NCBI RefSeq assembly: GCF_013177455.1
Contig: NZ_CP053660.1
Coordinates: 558,001 to 622,000, forward strand
Length of the DNA: 64,000 nt
Direction: 5' to 3'
Source of the DNA: Nocardioides marmotae
Lineage (GTDB): Bacteria; Actinomycetota; Actinomycetes; Propionibacteriales; Nocardioidaceae
The number at the start of each line of letters is the position of its first letter. The first letter of the stretch is position 1. Positions 49,384 through 64,000 of this stretch are shown piece after piece. A model generated the notes under the pieces. The model searched no databases. It was given only the letters and a program-made list of their open reading frames with translations, and was not told where the DNA came from. The position numbers and the translations under genes are program-made.

Positions 49384-50867
49384 GGCTCGCCCGGATCACG
49401 CGCGCGGTGGCCGCGGTCGCCGTCGGCTCGGTGCTGCTGACCGGCTGCGACTTCGACGTCTACCAGCTGCCGCTGCCCGGCGGCACCAGCACCGGGGACG
49501 ACCCGATGACGATCACGGTGGAGTTCACCGACGTCCTCGACCTCGTCCCGCAGTCCACGGTCAAGGTCAACGACGTCAGCGTCGGCAAGGTGACCGCCGT
49601 CGACCTCGAGGGGGAGACCGCCGTGGTCACCCTCGAGGTCCGCAACGACACCGAGCTCCCGGCCGACGCGGTCGCCGAGATCCGCCAGACCAGCCTGCTC
49701 GGCGAGAAGTTCGTCTCCCTCGAGACCCCCGAGGACGGCGGCGCCACCGAGGTCCTCGCCGACGGCGACGAGATCCCGCTGGAGCGCACCGGCCGCAACC
49801 CCGAGGTCGAGGAGGTCCTCGGTGCGCTGAGCCTGGTCCTCAACGGCGGCGGCATCGCCCAGCTCAAGACCATCGCCGGCGAGCTCAACCTGGCCCTCGA
49901 GGGCCGCGAGGACTCCGCCCGCTCGGTGCTCACCCAGGCCCGCCGGCTCGTCGGCACCCTCGATGAGAACCGCGCCGACATCGTCGCGGCCATCGAGTCG
50001 GTCAACCAGCTGGCCATCGACGTCGACGAGCAGCAGGACAGCATCGACCTGGCCCTCGACGAGCTGCCGAGCGCGCTCGTCTCCCTCGACCAGCAGCGCG
50101 GCGACCTGGTCAAGATGCTGCGCGCGCTCGACGACCTCGGCGACGTCGGCGTCCGGGTCATCGAGGCCTCCAAGGACGCCACCATCGAGTCGGTGCGCCA
50201 GCTCCAGCCGGTGCTCACCCAGCTCGCGGAGTCCGGGGACGCCCTGGTCAACGCCTTCAACGTCGCCCTGACCTACCCCTTCGTCGACGAGGTGGTCGGC
50301 CGCGACCCGCAGGTCGCCCGCAACATGCACATGGGTGACTACACCAACCTCTCGGTCCAGCTCGACATCGACGCCCGGGGCGGCACCACCGGCATCCCGA
50401 CCGCGTTGCCGACGCTGCTGCCGACCGAGCTCGACCCCACCGCGGTGGTCGACAACGTCCTCAAGTGCATCCAGAGCCTGAGCATCACCAGCAAGGCCTG
50501 CCAGAAGGTCCTCGGCAACGTGCAGCTGCTGCTGGAGCTGCGCGAGGAGTGCCAGAAGCCGAAGAACAAGAACACCGTGGTCTGCTCGATCCTCAACCAG
50601 GTCCCGGGGCTCCCGCTCCCGCTCGGCGGCGACACCGACGGCAACGGCGCCGGTGGCGGCCTCGGTGCGCTCGGCGACCTGCTCGGTCTGCCGCGGGCCC
50701 CGTTCGGCGCGACCACGCCGCCGCAGGCCGAGGCCGGCGTGCAGGCCGGCTCGCAGGCCGACCGCGCGGGGCGCGGTCCGACGATGGGTGAGCTGATGGC
50801 GGTCTACGACCCGGCGCTGGTCACGTTGCTCGTGCCCTCGCTCGTCCCGAGGGAGGCGGCGCGGTGA
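49380..50867 (+). CDS. mceE: MceE-like lipoprotein
   Basis: A 495-residue lipoprotein: signal peptide with lipobox LLTGC (Cys23), as is typical for MceE, then the MCE domain (VEFTDVLDLVPQSTVKVNDVSVGKV, SLLGEKFVSLE) and a long C-terminal part with paired cysteines (CIQSLSITSKAC, EECQKPKNKNTVVC). It is the only lipidated member of the set and overlaps its neighbours by 4 bp. Confidence 0.92.
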   Translation: MRLARITRAVAAVAVGSVLLTGCDFDVYQLPLPGGTSTGDDPMTITVEFTDVLDLVPQSTVKVNDVSVGKVTAVDLEGETAVVTLEVRNDTELPADAVAEIRQTSLLGEKFVSLETPEDGGATEVLADGDEIPLERTGRNPEVEEVLGALSLVLNGGGIAQLKTIAGELNLALEGREDSARSVLTQARRLVGTLDENRADIVAAIESVNQLAIDVDEQQDSIDLALDELPSALVSLDQQRGDLVKMLRALDDLGDVGVRVIEASKDATIESVRQLQPVLTQLAESGDALVNAFNVALTYPFVDEVVGRDPQVARNMHMGDYTNLSVQLDIDARGGTTGIPTALPTLLPTELDPTAVVDNVLKCIQSLSITSKACQKVLGNVQLLLELREECQKPKNKNTVVCSILNQVPGLPLPLGGDTDGNGAGGGLGALGDLLGLPRAPFGATTPPQAEAGVQAGSQADRAGRGPTMGELMAVYDPALVTLLVPSLVPREAAR

Positions 50868-52153
50868 TCACGCGACGTACCAAGATCCAGCTGCTGGCCT
50901 TCGTCATCATCACGCTGGTCGGCGTGAGCTTCGTCGGCGCGCGCTACGCCCGGCTCGACCGGCTCGTGATGGACGACGCCTACACCGTCGTGGCCCACTT
51001 CGAGAAGGCCGGCGGCATCTTCGCCGGCGGCGAGGTGACCTACCGCGGCGTCGGCATCGGGCGCGTGGACAAGCTGGTGCTGACCGGCTCCGGCGTCGAC
51101 GTGCACCTGGAGATCGACAACGAGCACGACGCCATCCCCGCCGAGACCCTGGCGCTGGTCGGCAACCGCTCCGCGGTCGGCGAGCAGTACGTCGAGCTGC
51201 AGCCCAAGGTCGACGAGGGCCCCGTCCTCGAGGACGGCTCGGAGATCGACGTCGAGGACACCCGCACCCCGATCGAGACCGAGAAGCTGCTCACCGACAT
51301 CTCCGACACCGCCTCCTCGGTCGACCAGGAGGCGCTGCGCACGACGATCAACGAGCTCGGCACGGCCTTCGACGGCACCGGCGAGGACCTCCAGAAGATC
51401 ATCGACACCGGCAACTCCTTCATCGCCGAGGCCGACGCCAACTTCGACCTCACCACCGCGCTGATCCGCGACAGCAACACGGTGCTCAACACCCAGCTGG
51501 ACACCCAGAGCGCGCTGCGGACCTTCGCCTCCCAGCTCTCGCTGTTCAGCGGCACGCTGGCCGGGTCCGACGGCGACCTGCGTCGCCTCATCGACACCGG
51601 CTCGGCCACCGCCACCCAGCTGCGGACCTTCCTGGAGCAGAACCAGGTCGAGCTGGGCGACCTGCTGAACAACCTGGTCACCACCGGCGAGATCGTCGTG
51701 CGCCACCTCGACGGGATCAAGCAGCTGCTGGTCGTCTACCCCTACGCGGTCGAGGGTGGCTTCACGGTGGTCTCCAAGACCCCCGAGACCGGCCTGTACG
51801 ACGCACACTTCGGCCTGGTCCTCACCACCGAGCCGGTCTGCCGCGCCGGCTACGAGGGCAGCGAGAAGCGCACCCCGCAGGACCGCGAGGACATCGCGAT
51901 GAACGAGGACGCCCGCTGCACCGAGCCGGCCACCCTCTCCAACGCCCGCGGCGCGCAGAACCTGGACAAGCCGGCCGGCGCCGCCTACCGCGCTCCGGTC
52001 ATCGCGTCCTACGACGAGGAGACCGGGAAGGTGACCTGGGGTGACCGGGCGGCCTCCGCCCCGCGGACGGCCAGTACGGTGGCGCCGTCGACGCTGGGGA
52101 AGGATTCGTGGAAGTGGCTGTACCTCGCACCGCTGATGGCGCCAGGGGAGTGA
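50864..52153 (+). CDS. mceF: MceF-like MCE-domain protein
   Basis: A 429-residue protein: membrane anchor IQLLAFVIITLVGVSFVGARY, MCE domain (VVAHFEKAGGIFAGGEVTYRGVGIGRV, VGNRSAVGEQYVELQP) and a C-terminal region with two cysteines (TEPVCRAGY, DARCTEP). It is the last of the six paralogues. GTG overlaps mceE; the next gene starts inside its 3' end. Confidence 0.9.
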   Translation: MITRRTKIQLLAFVIITLVGVSFVGARYARLDRLVMDDAYTVVAHFEKAGGIFAGGEVTYRGVGIGRVDKLVLTGSGVDVHLEIDNEHDAIPAETLALVGNRSAVGEQYVELQPKVDEGPVLEDGSEIDVEDTRTPIETEKLLTDISDTASSVDQEALRTTINELGTAFDGTGEDLQKIIDTGNSFIAEADANFDLTTALIRDSNTVLNTQLDTQSALRTFASQLSLFSGTLAGSDGDLRRLIDTGSATATQLRTFLEQNQVELGDLLNNLVTTGEIVVRHLDGIKQLLVVYPYAVEGGFTVVSKTPETGLYDAHFGLVLTTEPVCRAGYEGSEKRTPQDREDIAMNEDARCTEPATLSNARGAQNLDKPAGAAYRAPVIASYDEETGKVTWGDRAASAPRTASTVAPSTLGKDSWKWLYLAPLMAPGE

Positions 52154-52743
52154 CGGGCGACCCCACGCCCGCCGGGGGTGGCCGGTTCCGGGTGGTCCTG
52201 CTCGCGGTCCTCGCGGCCGTGCTGGTGGTCGCCCTGGTGGCCTCCGCCGTCATGGGCGTGCTCAAGGCCTCCGGCGCCGTCGGGGACGCGGGTGAGGTGC
52301 AGAAGGACCGCGAGGCCGTGATGGCCCAGGCCCGGCAGTTCATGCTGCGGCTCAACACCTATGGTCCCGACCTGCTCGAGGGCGAGCAGATGCCGGAGTA
52401 CCGCGAGACGGTCGGCGAGGTGATGACCCCGAAGTTCCGGACCTCCTTCGAGCAGGGCGTCGTCGCGGCCGAGCAGACCGTGGTCCAGGGGCGCGTCGGG
52501 CGGGTCGCCGAGGTGTTCTCCGCGGGCGTCTCCGACCTCGACGGCGACAAGGCGACCGCGCTCGTCGCGGGCTCGTTCACCTCCAGCTACCCGCGCAACG
52601 CCAAGCAGCCCGACGGTCCCCGGGTGGACGTCGAGCCGGTGACCTTCCGGGTCCGGGTGGAGCTGGTGCGCACCGACGGCACGTGGCTCGTCGACGACTT
52701 CGACCCGGTGCTCGCCGAGGGCGAGGAGGGGAGCGCACCGTGA
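52108..52743 (+). CDS. Mce-associated membrane protein
   Basis: A 211-residue protein with one transmembrane helix (VVLLAVLAAVLVVALVASAVMG) and a C-terminal SnoaL/NTF2-like Mce-associated domain (VMAQARQFMLRLNTY... VEPVTFRVRVELVRTDGTWLVDDFDPV). GTG 52108 has GGGGAAGG 4-5 nt upstream and gives a 46-bp overlap with mceF; a GTG at 52150 lacks spacing. Such proteins stabilise Mce complexes in mycobacteria. Confidence 0.82.
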   Translation: MEVAVPRTADGARGVTGDPTPAGGGRFRVVLLAVLAAVLVVALVASAVMGVLKASGAVGDAGEVQKDREAVMAQARQFMLRLNTYGPDLLEGEQMPEYRETVGEVMTPKFRTSFEQGVVAAEQTVVQGRVGRVAEVFSAGVSDLDGDKATALVAGSFTSSYPRNAKQPDGPRVDVEPVTFRVRVELVRTDGTWLVDDFDPVLAEGEEGSAP

Positions 52744-53546
52744 CCCCCAGCTGGTACGACGTGCTCGGTGTCGAGCCGACCGCCTCGGACGAGGGAATCC
52801 GCGCCGCGTGGAAGGCCGCGATCGCCGACCTCGACCCCACCGACCGACGCTTCCGCGCCGCCAACCAGGCCGCGGAGGTGCTCCTGGACCCCGACCGGCG
52901 CGCCGCCCACGACGCCCAGCTCGCTGCCGAGGAGGCCGCCGAGGAGGCCGTCGCCGAGGACGCGGCCGGGGAGGCCGAGGCCCAGCCGGAGCCGGGCCTG
53001 GAGCCGGCGCCGGCCGTGGGGGTGGAGCCGGCCGCCGCGCCCCGCTCGCGCCACGTGCCGTCCTGGCTGCTCGCGGTGGTCGCCGTGCTGGCCGCCGGCG
53101 CTGTGGCGCTCGCGGTGGTGCTCGCCCAGGACCTCGGCACCAACGCGGACGTCGTCGAGGACGCCGCCCGCGAGGCGCAGGCCACGGCCGAGCGCGCGAT
53201 CGTGCCGGTGCTCTCCTTCGACCACCGCAGGCTCGAGGAGGACCGGGCCGCCGCGCGGTCCTACCTGACCCCGGCCTACCGCGAGGAGTACGACAAGCTC
53301 TTCGACGTCATCAGCCAGAACGCCCCGAGCACCGAGACCGTCGTGACCGGGCAGGTGCTCGCCTCGGGCCTGGCCCGCACCGACGACGACGGCACCCGGG
53401 TCGAGGTCGTCCTCTTCCTCGACCGGGTCACCGAGCGCAAGGACTACGACCAGCCGCGGACCAGCTACGACCAGGTCGCGGTGACCATGGTCGAGCGCGA
53501 CGGCGACTGGCTGGTCGACGGGCTCGACACCACCCCGCTGGACTGA
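52740..53546 (+). CDS. Mce-associated protein with N-terminal degenerate J domain
   Basis: A 268-residue protein. Residues 3-62 read as a J domain (SWYDVLGVEPTASDEGIRAAW...LLDPDRRAAHDAQL), but the HPD tripeptide needed to stimulate Hsp70 is replaced (region AIADLDPTD). An acidic/Pro linker follows, then a transmembrane helix (SWLLAVVAVLAAGAVALAVVLA) and an Mce-associated NTF2-like domain (DQVAVTMVERDGDWLVDGLD). GTG overlaps the previous stop. It is the last gene of the mce operon. Confidence 0.82.
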   Translation: MTPSWYDVLGVEPTASDEGIRAAWKAAIADLDPTDRRFRAANQAAEVLLDPDRRAAHDAQLAAEEAAEEAVAEDAAGEAEAQPEPGLEPAPAVGVEPAAAPRSRHVPSWLLAVVAVLAAGAVALAVVLAQDLGTNADVVEDAAREAQATAERAIVPVLSFDHRRLEEDRAAARSYLTPAYREEYDKLFDVISQNAPSTETVVTGQVLASGLARTDDDGTRVEVVLFLDRVTERKDYDQPRTSYDQVAVTMVERDGDWLVDGLDTTPLD

Positions 53547-53553
53547 CGCCCCG

Positions 53554-53577
53554 CCGGCCGGTCCGTGCCCCGGCCGG
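53554..53577 (+). terminator. Possible terminator of the mce operon
   Basis: CCGGCCGG (53554-53561) pairs with CCGGCCGG (53570-53577) around an 8-nt loop, 8 bp after the last mce gene stop. It is short and without a T tract. Confidence 0.35.
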
Positions 53578-53645
53578 GGTGCTTGACCGGAGGGGCCCGA
53601 CCGCGCATCATCGTCGGGACGATCGTCGCTGGAGCGCAAGCGGTA

Positions 53646-53674
53646 TTGTCGCGCGCCCGGACTTGCGGTAAGGT
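53646..53674 (+). promoter_or_regulatory. rpoBC promoter
   Basis: -35 TTGTCG (53646-53651), 17-bp spacer, -10 TAAGGT (53669-53674), giving a 5' leader of about 95 nt before the rpoB TTG start. The matches fit the vegetative sigma factor of actinobacteria. rpoBC therefore has its own promoter, separate from rplJL. Confidence 0.65.
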
Positions 53675-53775
53675 AGCGCTTTGCGCCTGCCCTCAGATGC
53701 ATTTCGGCCTGCCCGGTGGCTGATCTAGTGGGGGGCTCGGGCGCCATTCTGGCAGCGATCCTCGAAGGACACCTC

Positions 53776-57255
<3,480 letters not shown>

Positions 57256-57339
57256 GGTGCGTGGCCGGCGCGCGCGAGCGCGCCGGCCCCCCTCGGTCCA
57301 CAGCTCGATTCCCAGAACTAACGAAGGACAACAGCCATC

Positions 57340-61167
<3,828 letters not shown>

Positions 61168-61187
61168 GGCACTCAAGCTCCCTCGGG

Positions 61188-61219
61188 ACCCCGTCACGCG
61201 ACAGCGTGGCGGGGTTCCG
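61188..61219 (+). terminator. Terminator of rpoBC
   Basis: ACCCCGTCACGC (61188-61199) pairs with GCGTGGCGGGGT (61204-61215), 12 bp with one G-U, loop GACA, followed by TCCGTCGTTCC, 20 bp after the rpoC stop. Confidence 0.8.
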
Positions 61220-61312
61220 TCGTTCCTGGGCAGGATCTCGCGCTGACCGGCCGGCGGGCCGGGGCGGGGAGCGGCGTGCGGGTCGTGACCGGTGGGCTGA
61301 GAGGATCGGGGC

Positions 61313-62551
61313 GTGAGCACGACACCCACCCGCACCGACGTCCTCGTGGTCGGCGCCGGACCCGCCGGATCGTCCGCCGCGGCCTGGGCGGCGCGCGGCG
61401 GCGCCGACGTGCTGCTCGTCGACGCGGCGGTCTTCCCGCGCGACAAGACCTGCGGCGACGGCCTGACCCCGCGCGCGATCTCCGAGCTCTCCCGGCTCGG
61501 GCTCGAGGACTGGCTGCGCACGCACACGGTCAACCAGGGCCTGCGCGCCCACGGGTTCGGCCAGACGCTGCTGCTGCCCTGGCCGGGGGGCACCCTCCCG
61601 GACTGGGGCTCCGCGGTGGCGCGCACCGAGCTCGACGACCACCTGCGGACCACCGCGATCAAGTCCGGCGCGCTCGCGATCGACGGCGCCCGCGCGGTCG
61701 ACGTACGTCGGGAGGGCGCGCGCGTGGCCGCGGTCGTCCTCGAGCGGGCGGGGGAGCGGTTCGAGGTGGCGTGCGACCGGCTCGTCGTCGCCGACGGCGT
61801 CCGCTCGCCGCTGGGCAAGCTGCTCGGCCGGGAGTGGCACCGCGAGACCGTCTACGGCGTCGCCGGGCGCTCCTACGTCTCCTCGGAGATGAGCGACGAC
61901 CCGTGGATCTCCTCCCACCTCGAGCTGCGTGACGCCGAGGGGTCCGTGCTCAGCGGCTACGGCTGGATCTTCCCGCTCGGCACCGGCGAGGTGAACCTGG
62001 GTGTCGGCACCCTCGCCACCGCCAAGCGGCCCGCGAACGTCGCGATCAAGCCGCTGATGGACTTCTACGCCGAGCAGCGCCGCGAGGACTTCGCGCTGAC
62101 CGGCGAGCTGCGGGCCAAGACCTCGGCGCTGCTGCCGATGGGCGGCGCCGTCTCCGGTGTCGCCGGTGCGAACTGGGCGCTGATCGGCGACGCGGCCGGC
62201 TGCGTGAACCCGCTCAACGGCGAGGGCATCGACTACGGCCTGGAGACCGGCCGGTTCGTCGCCGAGGTGATGGCCGAGCACCGCGACCTGACCACCGTGT
62301 GGCCCGCGCTGCTGCGCGAGCACTACGGCGAGGCGTTCTCCATCGCCCGCCGCCTGGCCGGGCTGGTGACCGTCCCGCGGCTGCTGCCGGCCCTCGGGCC
62401 CGCCGGGATGCGCTCGGACCACCTGATGACCCTCGCGCTGCGCTGGATGGGCAACCTGGTCACCGACGAGGACCGCGACCGGGCGGCCCGGGTGTGGCGC
62501 TGGGCCGGGCGTCGCTCGCTCGCGCTCGACGCGCGACCGCCGTTCTCCTGA
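61313..62551 (+). CDS. Geranylgeranyl reductase-family FAD oxidoreductase
   Basis: A 412-residue flavoprotein. The FAD loop is VVGAGPAGSSAAAWAARGG at the N-terminus, then PRDKTCGDGLTPRAI (family motif) and the second FAD site LIGDAAGCVNPLNGEGIDYGLETG. These match the GGR family that saturates isoprenoid chains; in actinobacteria such proteins include the menaquinone reductase MenJ, and more distantly related monooxygenases. Saturation of menaquinone or other prenyl lipids is the likely role. GTG start; the upstream 145 bp contain only the rpoC terminator. Confidence 0.85.
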   Translation: MSTTPTRTDVLVVGAGPAGSSAAAWAARGGADVLLVDAAVFPRDKTCGDGLTPRAISELSRLGLEDWLRTHTVNQGLRAHGFGQTLLLPWPGGTLPDWGSAVARTELDDHLRTTAIKSGALAIDGARAVDVRREGARVAAVVLERAGERFEVACDRLVVADGVRSPLGKLLGREWHRETVYGVAGRSYVSSEMSDDPWISSHLELRDAEGSVLSGYGWIFPLGTGEVNLGVGTLATAKRPANVAIKPLMDFYAEQRREDFALTGELRAKTSALLPMGGAVSGVAGANWALIGDAAGCVNPLNGEGIDYGLETGRFVAEVMAEHRDLTTVWPALLREHYGEAFSIARRLAGLVTVPRLLPALGPAGMRSDHLMTLALRWMGNLVTDEDRDRAARVWRWAGRRSLALDARPPFS

Positions 62552-62578
62552 GCGTGACCGACGCGATGCGGGGTCCCC

Positions 62579-63487
62579 GTGCCTGATCGGCGCCGGCTGC
62601 AGCGGCTGGCGGCGTACGCCGTCGTGGTCCGCGACGGCGCGGTGCTGCTCACCCGGCTCGCCCCGCGGGTGAGCCGCCAGGAGGTCTGGACCCTACCCGG
62701 TGGCGGCGTGGAGCACGGCGAGGAGCCACGCGACGCGGTGGTGCGCGAGGTGCGTGAGGAGACCGGGCTCGACGTCACCGTCGGGGAGTCCGCCCGCGTG
62801 CACACCGGCCGGCGGCCCAACGCCCGCTGGAACGGCCGCCGCGCCGACGTGCACTCCGTGCGGCTGGTCTTCGACGGGTACGTGCCGGTGGACGCGCCGG
62901 CACCACGGGTCCTCGAGGTGGACGGGTCGACCGCCGACGCGCGGTGGTGGCCGGTGGCCGACGTCGTGGCCGGCCGGGTCCCGGTGACGCCGCTCGTGGT
63001 CGACGCGCTGGCGACGCACCGGCCGTTCCGGATGCAGCGGACGGCGGCGTACGCGCTGGTGGTGCGGGGCGGCCCGGGGGATGGCTCGGGGGACGGCTCG
63101 GTCCTGCTCACCCGGGTCTCCGACCGCGGCTTCCACACCGGCCTGTGGACCCTGCCCGGGGGCGGGGTGGACCACGGCGAGTCGCCGGCGGACGCCGCCG
63201 CCCGCGAGGTGCGGGAGGAGACCGGGCTCGAGGTCGAGGTCGGCCCCGTCGTGCACGTGGCCGACGAGTCGATCCGCGGCACTGCGCCCAACGGCCGTGA
63301 CGAGGAGTTCCACGCGATCCAGATCGTGCTCGCCGCCACCGTGGCGGCCGGCTCGCGCGACGTCGCGCCGGTCGCCGAGGCCGGCGGCACCTCCGACGCC
63401 GTCGCGTGGGTCCCGCTCGCCTCGATCATCGACGGGTCCGTGCCGGTCCACCCGCTCGTGCGCGCGGCGCTCGACGCCGCCGGCTGA
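62579..63487 (+). CDS. Tandem Nudix hydrolase
   Basis: A 302-residue protein made of two consecutive Nudix domains. Box 1 is [23 protein letters not shown] (glycine and REVREE intact) at about 41-63; box 2 is [23 protein letters not shown] at about 196-218. Both keep the metal-binding glutamates, so both may be active. They would hydrolyse a nucleoside diphosphate linked to another group; the substrates are unknown. GTG start 28 bp after the reductase stop, so they may be co-transcribed. Confidence 0.88.
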   Translation: MPDRRRLQRLAAYAVVVRDGAVLLTRLAPRVSRQEVWTLPGGGVEHGEEPRDAVVREVREETGLDVTVGESARVHTGRRPNARWNGRRADVHSVRLVFDGYVPVDAPAPRVLEVDGSTADARWWPVADVVAGRVPVTPLVVDALATHRPFRMQRTAAYALVVRGGPGDGSGDGSVLLTRVSDRGFHTGLWTLPGGGVDHGESPADAAAREVREETGLEVEVGPVVHVADESIRGTAPNGRDEEFHAIQIVLAATVAAGSRDVAPVAEAGGTSDAVAWVPLASIIDGSVPVHPLVRAALDAAG

Positions 63488-63604
63488 GCCAGGCCGGCAC
63501 CACCCGGCTGTCTGTTCACGCTCGCTGTGGCACTTCTGGTGAACACGGCGCTCGGCCCGCTCGGGACCGAGACCATCCAGTACCCGATCAGCGGGCACTG
63601 CTGA
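63488..63604 (+). pseudogene. Short coding-like remnant before the 13E12/DUF222 frame
   Basis: A frame ending TGA at 63602-63604 reads VNTALGPLGTETIQYPIS from GTG 63539, preceded in frame by a hydrophobic LFTLAVALL stretch. It has no ribosome site and no recognised family. Its third-codon G+C bias is partly lost in the hydrophobic stretch. It is probably the tail of a decayed gene, or noise in G+C-rich DNA. Confidence 0.25.
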
Positions 63605-63623
63605 AGCGGACCATCGGTCCGGG

Positions 63624-64000
63624 GTGCCGGCCGAGCGCCGCGGCCGCGGCGTCGCCCTGCAGGTCGGGCTGGCGCGCAAGGAGTCCCACCACCGCGGGCA
63701 ACGCCACCTGGCGCTGGCGAAGGTCGTCGCCACCGAGATGCCGTGCCTGTGGGCGGCGTGGCGGCAGGGGAAGGTCACCGAGTACGGCGCCACCCTCGCG
63801 GCCCGCGAGACCGCCTGCCTGGAGGTCGGGGACCGGTTCGAGGTCGACCGCCTCCTCGCCGCCGACCCCGACGCCCTCGATCGGATGTCCGAGCGGGAGA
63901 TCGCCTCGTTCTGCCGCAAGCACGCCGCCCGCCTCGACTCCGCCGCGGTAGTGAGGCGCCGGCGGAAGGCCGGAGCGGACCGGCACGTCACCATCCGCCC
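63624..64000 (+). CDS. 13E12/DUF222-family (HNH endonuclease-type) protein, 5'-truncated, runs off window
   Basis: From GTG 63624 the frame reads VPAERRGRGVALQVGLARKE, HHRGQRHLALAKVVATEMP, GKVTEYGATLAARETACLE and VRRRRKAGADRHVTIRP. This matches the DUF222/13E12-repeat proteins of actinobacteria, which usually carry a C-terminal HNH nuclease domain (beyond the window). The family normally has about 60-90 residues before the AERRGRG region; here the upstream sequence does not resemble it, so the gene looks truncated at its 5' end and may be a pseudogene. These genes are multi-copy and often recombine with each other. Confidence 0.6.
   Translation, partial: MPAERRGRGVALQVGLARKESHHRGQRHLALAKVVATEMPCLWAAWRQGKVTEYGATLAARETACLEVGDRFEVDRLLAADPDALDRMSEREIASFCRKHAARLDSAAVVRRRRKAGADRHVTIR

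Noticed and set aside
53716..53775. A longer rpoB from GTG 53716
   Set aside because: There is no ribosome site before it, and the extra hydrophobic residues are unlike actinobacterial RpoB N-termini; TTG 53776 has GAAGGA at good spacing.
63406..63951. A plus-strand Pro/Ser/Arg-rich frame at the right end
   Set aside because: It overlaps the Nudix and DUF222 frames in another phase and has the composition of a shadow frame.

Overview
The window is very G+C-rich DNA, by eye about 70%. Third codon positions are almost all G or C, GTG starts are frequent, and genes often overlap by 4 bp (ATGA/GTGA). The conserved order rpmG-hadA-hadB ... tRNA-Trp-secE-nusG-rplK-rplA-rplJ-rplL ... rpoB-rpoC, a complete mce operon, a 13E12/DUF222-type fragment and an Mkl-type ATPase all point to a chromosomal segment of an actinobacterium. 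A Nocardioides-like member of the Propionibacteriales is my best guess (inference).

1-2893: end of an HxlR-type regulator, an FtsX-like permease/ATPase exporter pair and a TetR regulator.

2952-24077: an accessory catabolic region of about 21 kb. It holds a 2-oxoacid (acetoin-type) dehydrogenase E1alpha/E1beta/E2 operon without E3, a second TetR regulator, a miniature protein with an alcohol-dehydrogenase structural-zinc motif, a cyclase-family hydrolase, two acyl-CoA ligases and a complete ribose-type ABC importer. These are followed by two SDRs (one with a mycofactocin-SDR-like insertion), a zinc MDR alcohol dehydrogenase, a nitroreductase-like flavoprotein, two acetoacetate-decarboxylase-fold proteins, a luciferase-like (LLM) oxidoreductase and a PRISE-type enone reductase. 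Seven copies of one operator (ideal form ACCGAC-N6-GTCGGT) lie in the control regions of the E1/E2 operon, the second TetR gene, the main operon and the LLM/PRISE divergent pair. The region therefore looks like one regulon for import, CoA activation, redox and C-C cleavage of an unidentified, perhaps cyclic or terpenoid-like, compound.

24095-32991: a metallophosphoesterase, a Ddn-like F420 enzyme, fumarylacetoacetase, an unknown protein and homogentisate dioxygenase (the homogentisate branch of tyrosine breakdown), then pirin, DNA-3-methyladenine glycosylase I, LrgA/LrgB-like membrane proteins and an amidase.

33012-42069: core translation region. tRNA-Thr, tRNA-Met, rpmG, hadA/hadB-like dehydratases, murB, the opposing aspC-ada pair, tRNA-Trp, secE, nusG, rplK, rplA, an rplJ leader with a terminator-like hairpin, rplJ and rplL.

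42303-53546: an eleven-gene mce lipid-importer operon (ATPase, two YrbE permeases, MceA-F, two Mce-associated proteins, the last with a degenerate J domain) sits in the gap between rplL and rpoB. 53646-61215 holds rpoB-rpoC with a promoter and a terminator. 61313-64000 holds a geranylgeranyl-reductase-family flavoprotein, a tandem Nudix protein and a 5'-truncated 13E12/DUF222 reading frame running off the end.

No rRNA, CRISPR array, complete insertion sequence or prophage is visible.
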